The notes under the pieces were generated by a model. The model had not been told where the DNA came from, searched no databases, and saw only the letters and a program-made list of their open reading frames with translations. A DNA stretch of 64,000 bases from Hypoxylon rubiginosum (Eukaryota > Ascomycota > Sordariomycetes > Xylariales > Hypoxylaceae), in assembly GCA_902806565.1 (NCBI GenBank), contig CADCXA010000027.1, forward strand, positions 434,001 to 498,000. Reading direction: 5' to 3'. Position 1 is the first letter of the stretch; each line of letters starts with the position of its first letter. Shown one piece after another: positions 58,001-64,000 of the stretch. The position numbers and the translations under genes are program-made.

Positions 58001-60506
58001 TCTCGACGGCCTCGGAACCGCTGACAGTCTCTTCGAGATGAGAGTGCTCGATAGATTCTTCCTCAGTCCCTTCGGCAACCTCAGGAAGGGCACCCCTGAT
58101 ACCGAGACTTGGCCGACTCGCATGGCTCTTGGCTGATCGTTCGGAAAACGTGCGACGATGTCCGATTCCATTGCCGTGCTCGGATTGGGTATCGGACTGT
58201 TTACCGTCTTGCTGGATATTGTCCAACTCGTAGAGAAGGCTATCGAGCTTTCCGAGACTCCGTTGGCGTTCAACAACCTGCTCAAGGCGATCAATCTCTC
58301 GCTGCATCAGTTCTTGGTCCTGGTCAGACTCAGCAAGCCTTTCCTCCAAGGTGGAAATGTAATCTTCGCATGCAGCCTCATTCTCTCGGACGCGAGCGAT
58401 CTCTTTCCGTAACTCGAGGACGATGGTAGCATTTTTCTCTTCGCCGGATGTGTGGCCGTCGAGCTTGGCCTCCAGGTCATGGAGATAGTTTTCAGTGTTG
58501 GCTTCCCGATCCATCAGTTTATGTAAACGAGCTTGCAGTTGGGTGTTGATAGTCTCTACGTAAGCACACTTAGTTTCCTTCTCTAGGAGAGTTGTCTCCG
58601 TGTTTGAGAGGGTGGTCCGAGTGCTAGTAAGGGACTGCTCGAGAGTTTGGATCGTCTTTTCGTACTCCAAGACAACTTGCTCAACGGCCTGTGCGAAGGA
58701 GTTAGATCGATTCAGCCTTTCGGTTGCAGTGTCGCCGAGATTTTCCTCTAGCGACAGGTTCTCGGCAGCTTCATTGTCTCGGGCCTTAGCCATCTCGGCA
58801 ATGAGTTTTGCATGACGCTGGCTTAGAGTATTATAACTTTCTTGGGTGTCCAAAAGCTGGTTTTGCAGCTCACTTTCCCGCTCGTTTTGTCGCTCGGACC
58901 TCTCGTTTGTCGCAACATTACGTCGCTCGCCCCCACCGCGCTCGGTACTCCGGATCTGTTCGCGCAGGAAAGCCACCTCCGCTTTCAAGCGCTCAATTAT
59001 GGCCTGTTTATCACCTTCTTCCACCTGTTGAATCCTTGGTTTGCTCTGAATCGCTCGGGCCCTTTGCGCATACTGGACAGTATTGAGTGTTTCACTTAAG
59101 TGAAATTCCGCTGGGGTCACACAGGCGATCATGTAGGTAATAGCATTACCCCCCAAGGAATCCTGGAGGAGTCTGGTCAATCTTGAATCACGGTAAGAAA
59201 CGTGAGACCCGGCTTGGCGAGATGAAAGTTGGGATATAACTTTGCCCAAAGCAGCAAGACCGGCGTTGATAGAGATACCCTCTCTAGCTCGCTCTCCTTG
59301 CGCACCTGTATTCTTGAGACGTTCACTACCAGCCAGATCGACAAAATGTAGTTTGCTGTCCGTCGTGACCCAAGTGTCAGTTCCCGTCATGGCCTCTAAA
59401 GGAACGGAAAATCTCTTGTTGGCTCCCTGGGTATTTTGCGATTTACTTTTGCGCTGCACAAGGTTTAAACTGAAAACTGCATGGGATCGCGAGGACTTGG
59501 CGTTAATGGCAGTCGCATCAGTTTGGCGAATTGTTGAACCAAAGTTCAAAGCATTCAGCAGGTCGTCCACAGAGTTGATTTCAACTTGCTGCAAGCCGGT
59601 GAGAATGATATTGCCTTTTTGATCCTCACGAATAGTAACAGTCGCCCGTTCCTGTGGTTGAAGATGGTCAGGTACAAGCAAGTCGCGAAGTTGCTCGTTG
59701 TAAATTTCCACGTAGGTTGCCTTCAACTGCCAGTTCTTTTCGGTCTTAGGCGCCGGAGACTGCGTCGAGTAGCGCGCCGGCGCTCTTAGTTGAGACATGG
59801 AATTTCTATTTGAATTGCGAGGGGGTCCATCCAGCTTTTCGAATAGAGCGATCGCAGCTCGCGGGATAACACCTATCCAGACAACACACGTCAGCAATTC
59901 TTCCCTAATACTCGATATGTAGAGGTATAATGATCTTACCCATTACTTCCAAATCGCTCTGTTCTGAAGGCCCCGATGTTCCCATCGTGTATGATTTGCC
60001 GGCGCCAGATTGGCCGTAGGCAAGCAGAGAGACATTGTAACCCTGCAAAAAGGCATTGACACTCTCTTGTAGATATTCCCAGACTCCCTCTTGATCAACG
60101 TCTGGACCGAACACGCGATCGAAAATGAACAGCTTCTTTCCCTGCGGCGCATCAATGGCGATGCCTGTGTTAGAGGTAGTCTGGACCATGGATCGTTGGA
60201 ATCGCTGCGGTATAAGCTCAAAGCCGGGATCGGTAGACTTCAGCGGCGGGCGCACTCGCACAGCTATCCATTAATCGTTAGCTTTGTAATTCGTTGTTCA
60301 GAATCAAGGGCTTCGCGTTTAGATTAGACAGGTAGCATATACTCACCAACTTTGACGGCCGTGCGACCTCCATCTTCATCCGAACCTCGACTTCCACCTC
60401 CCGCTTTGCTACTCATGCTTAGGCGACTATTACTCCTCGGCGCAGGTCGAACCAGAGCGCTCATCGGTCGTGGCAGACCTGGCGACCCCGGAGGGGAAGT
60501 TGCCAT
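55094..60506 (-). CDS. Large kinesin with N-terminal motor and long coiled coil, probably kinesin-4-like
   Basis: Exons 60347-60506, 59940-60263, 55731-59872 and 55094-55669 give 1,733 residues. The motor (about residues 50-420) has VKVAVRVRPPL, the P-loop GQSGAGKS at 137-144, YVEIYNEQLRDLL, switch I NAKSSRSH, switch II VDLAGSERL, and YRDSRLTRLLQDSLGGNA. From about 430 to 1,700 the protein is nearly continuous heptad-like Glu/Leu/Arg-rich coiled coil with a few disordered breaks, and a Pro-rich patch (PLPPLPPTG) precedes the last coil. An N-terminal motor with a very long coiled coil and no FHA or PH domain fits the kinesin-4 (KIF4/KIF21) group better than kinesin-1 or -3, but that placement is inference. 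It would move along microtubules towards plus ends. The introns are 83, 67 and 61 nt. Confidence 0.92.
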
Positions 60507-63500
60507 GATGGCGATATGGCGAAGCGCCGACTAGGTACTTATTTGCGCAATCGACGACAAGGTATAGTATTGCTGGATGATGTGTCGGAGTGGTGGCCAG
60601 TAGCTTGGATCGTATTTGACAATGGAGACGGGCGACGTAATTGTGAAAACGTAAGTCAGGAAGAGAATGGAAGAAGAAAAAACCAAACACCAAATGGTAC
60701 CCGTTGCACCAGGAAGGAAACCCTCCAACCTAGACAGGGTGCTTTTGATACGCGAGTATCATTCGTCGCGAGAAATGAATGTTTCTCTGTTCTTTATCAC
60801 AACTCCCGGTACATTATTCTCGTCGCGTGTGGGCGTTGGATGCACTCGTTGTATTTTGGAGCGTGTCAACGGTGTCAACGGCGGGAGACGGGAAGACGGC
60901 GATCAAGATTTAGGGGGTGAGACGAAATTTCGGGGTAGCGCTTGTTTATTATTCAGGCCAGGAACGCGCACTAAAAAATTGACGGTTGATAGGGGTCACT
61001 TCTTTTCCAGGCAGCCCAAGCACCCAAGCAGTGGGATAAAGTGTGGGATAAGCAGGGGATAGACAATGTTGCAGGGGTATCACAAGGGTGTCGCAACAAC
61101 GGGTAACAGGGATCTATTTTGTATGTCAGTTCTATTCCCTATCAGAGCATGACGGCTACCTAAAAGCGTTAAGGTCAAATTAGAAAAAAATTGTGCCCCG
61201 CACGGATTTTTAAATTGATAGCGACGCAAGTAGCAGATTACCTAAGGTACTGCCCAGGTAGTTTATAAGTCATTCATTTTAGCGGGCAAAGGTGCTGCTC
61301 TGTGCGTACCAGGTATTGCAATTATACTTACAATAAGAACTTGGGAACCTTTCCATCTTGTACGCATTCTAGTCCCTTCTTGAACAAAGCCAATCCATAT
61401 TAAACACACCTGTAAACCGTGCCGCGGTTGGCACGCTCAGAGTCAAGAGGTTCTCTCCCAAATAAGTACTCCTTGATTAACCTGTGTCAATGGCCAATGC
61501 TGTTGTTATATATACCCAAAGGAAAGAAACCGAGGGTGAGTCCTTGACCTTTAAATGTGCAACTCTCACCCGAATGTTCTGACAATAGGTAGATCTGGGA
61601 GATCTAGAGCTGCCTACATAGGCCTACATAGTATGCTGGTATGTCGGCAAGGTTCGTTTGAGTTCGTCCGCTTCATGCAAGTTTCAAACCTCCGAAGCAC
61701 GAATCATACAGAATCCTGGCTTGTTCTGCTTGTCTGGTGGGTTGTTAGGTAGCCGCTGTCATCCCATGTTGGTCTAGAAGCTGTGTCACAACAAATAACT
61801 ACAGATCCTTCTAGAGGTAGAGGTCTTACTTGGCACAGGGCGCATGGCAAACTACCATTGATTTCCTTCTTTTTTCTTTTCTCAGTTGATTAGGGATTTC
61901 TTTTCTTTAATCTACCTAGATATTGTTCGTATATATAAACTTAACATTGGGTATATATACTCGTCATGTTGGCATGCAAAGTGACGCTCGCTGCTTGCGT
62001 GTGTGGATGTGAGGACCAGGTGCAAAACACGAGCAACCACGGTTAAGCACACATATTAAAAGAGAACCTTGATCGCTAACCTGGTTTTGTGGCCTTGGAC
62101 ATCCACGTCTTCTTTTTTTTCTTTTTTCTTCTTCAACTGCATTGTCACACCTTAAGAAGGACGTCTTCAAAACTAGACCGTATCTTTGTTTCTTGGTGAA
62201 AGCGTTTCTCTGCAAATCCAATTAGGGGTTACATATAAGTCCGATCGATGAGACCAGAAGTGCCTGAGTGCCTGAGTACCTGAGTGCCTGCAGCTTACAT
62301 ACCTATGCATTGCAGAAGCAAGTGCTTCTGATCAGATCAAAGCAATAAGAAGCTTACATATGATAGGCAGGATAGGGGACCTAAGCAGCTAGGGATCCAG
62401 CCGGGCCAGCCATAAATGACTGGCATGCCGACTGGGGCTGCTAGGGGGTGACAGGCAATCTTGGCTCCAACGGATTGGATGTTCTAGCGCCAAAAGCACC
62501 ACGCGAAGAGCGGGTCAACCTGGCCGAATTCGTCCATGCGAATTTAGGAGAGAGACGGCGGCGGCATGGCGCTATGATGGCTTCTTTTTCCAAGGGTCAG
62601 GGGTAAGACGAGAAGGGGAGAAGTGTGCCCAAAAGAGGGAAACCAGCTGCAGGCACAATACTACTCCTGCATTGTTCAATTTCATCTCCGTCCAACCACA
62701 GCTGCTCTCTAACTCGACTTATATACACCAAGATAGCGTCGGTGGCTCCCGGGTATGCTCATGCGGTGACCACGGAATATGCTAGGTTTCTACCTTCGTG
62801 CTTCGTCAACCACCAGAAGAAGGATTGTTTGCTTTTTGCCTATAGGATAACTCCGTATTGTCCGGTAGTCTGCTTGTCCGCACTACCGCATCATCGGACT
62901 TTGCCAGATGACAATTGCTCGTCGAGTCAAACACCCGTTGCATGAAATTTCGGAGGCTGAGATCCCATCAACCAATCGACTTTTCTTCTACCCCCATGGA
63001 CACGCAGACACGCATACACGCTATGATACTATCTACCTGATTCCATCAACGGCGACGAAGATCGTCATCTAGATCGCGAATGGTGAGCCCACTTTCATGG
63101 ATCGCCGTGGTTAAAGATTCTCGACGCTAGACGTAACAATTAATTGATGGAATTTTCTATGTTACAGATCAACCAACAATGGCTTTTAACCATCTTTTGC
63201 TTTTTTTCTTCTTTATTTTTTTTTTTGGCAGAGAAGGGCGTAGATCCCATTAGTTGGCAGCAGTTGATCGCAGATAGGTACTCCCTTGGCAATAACGACT
63301 TCTGTCTCAGCATTGCGAAACGCAAATGAGAAATCGTTATCGTATCACCCAACTTGGATCATGTCTTCTAAGCGCACCTATGAATCCATGGTTCCTCGTG
63401 CATATCACGTGAAAGGGGTTGCCTCAATGCAGTCCCTCAATGCAGTTGAAGATATCATGACTCAAAACATCAATATCATGTAGGTACCTACCTAGGTACT

Positions 63501-64000
63501 CATGTTTCAGATTTTCATCCGGAACGTCGTCGCCGGCGATCCTTTGATCTTAATCGATAGATCCCGAGTACTCGCCCCCCTATCTCGCGGGGCGAAAAGA
63601 AGGTATGAGGTAGCCCTCCCTCCCTATCCACTAGTCGCCCGTAGCCCCTCGGCCTGTGATGCCAAACGAAGAATTCACATCCGTGTATTTATCCAAAGCA
63701 CATCACGTCGTCAATGCTCTCGCCAAAGCTGTGCCAAAACTTGACCCGACAGCTAGGAACATCAGGGGATTCATACTATTTCTAGTTCAAACCCCGATAT
63801 AAGGTCGGAATGTGCTGCCTGGTATGTACCTGTATGTACTACCATGTCTTAGCAATTGCGTCGCCCCTTTACATATGAATCCATTTAGATCTGAATTGTG
63901 CTGTTGACGGTCGAGTGTATATGAAATCTCAGGCGGAAGACGAGAAGTAACGTGCGGCGAAATTCTCCATAGATTATACGGCATCAACTCTCTTCGATAT
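60507..64000. other. Intergenic region up to the window edge, no gene supported
   Basis: About 3.5 kb upstream of the kinesin start. It contains poly-T/pyrimidine tracts (about 61868-61910, 62110-62132 and 63200-63230) and a fourfold TGAGTGCCTGAGTACCTGAGTGCC-type short repeat at about 62264-62290. Several ORFs of 60-130 codons lack motifs, splice logic or ATG starts. A gene with many small exons or a non-coding RNA cannot be excluded. Confidence 0.5.

Noticed and set aside
62625..62945. A 106-codon ORF near the right edge
   Set aside because: No recognisable domain or splice partner, and a Ser/Cys/Leu mixture typical of random translation.
1..64000. CRISPR arrays, bacterial operons or prophage
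   Set aside because: The DNA is nuclear fungal with spliceosomal introns. No regularly spaced repeats or bacterial gene organisation were seen.

Overview
The window looks like nuclear DNA of a filamentous ascomycete (Pezizomycotina), most likely a Sordariomycete. The evidence is many short introns of about 45-130 bases with GT-AG ends and CTAAC/CTGAC-like branch sites, a non-reducing polyketide synthase with an AflR-type regulator, a class II hydrophobin, PTH11/rhodopsin-like membrane proteins, an intron-bearing tRNA-Gly, and many CCTAGGTA-type repeats between genes. Species and chromosome position cannot be read from the sequence. All exon structures below were worked out by hand from splice signals, reading-frame continuity and family motifs.

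Layout. 1-20 kb is an accessory, secondary-metabolism-like region. The 5' part of a non-reducing PKS (SAT-KS-MAT-start of PT) runs off the left edge on the minus strand. It is followed by an AflR-like Zn2Cys6 regulator, two cytochromes P450, a relic of a GMC oxidoreductase, a damaged aldehyde dehydrogenase, the tail of a broken rhodopsin-like gene and a short-chain dehydrogenase. Intact tailoring genes are interleaved with decayed ones, which suggests a cluster being eroded or rebuilt. 19.6-33 kb holds lineage-specific genes: an F-box-like protein, a two-helix membrane protein, a seven-exon Cys-rich protein with a canonical Zn2Cys6 spacing, a secreted BBE-like FAD oxidoreductase, and a rhodopsin-like membrane protein with an apparent 5-nt micro-exon.

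34.5-44 kb is a conserved housekeeping block: tRNA-Gly(UCC), a JmjC/CXXC-type chromatin protein with AT-hooks, COQ2 (ubiquinone biosynthesis), ribosomal protein uS12/RPS23 and an unrecognised coiled-coil-like protein. 44-53 kb is again accessory: a possible 71-residue secreted protein, an unrecognised broken coding remnant, a ten-exon MFS transporter with an apparent 8-nt micro-exon, and a class II hydrophobin. From 55 to 60.5 kb lies a 1,733-residue kinesin. The last 3.5 kb shows no gene I can support.

How the genes fit together. By analogy with known non-reducing PKS clusters, the PKS would build an aromatic polyketide, the AflR-like protein would switch the cluster on, and the P450s, SDR and possibly the FAD oxidoreductase and MFS pump would tailor and export the product. 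Only the first 20 kb is close enough for this to be a reasonable inference. The product cannot be named, because the C-terminal PKS domains lie outside the window.
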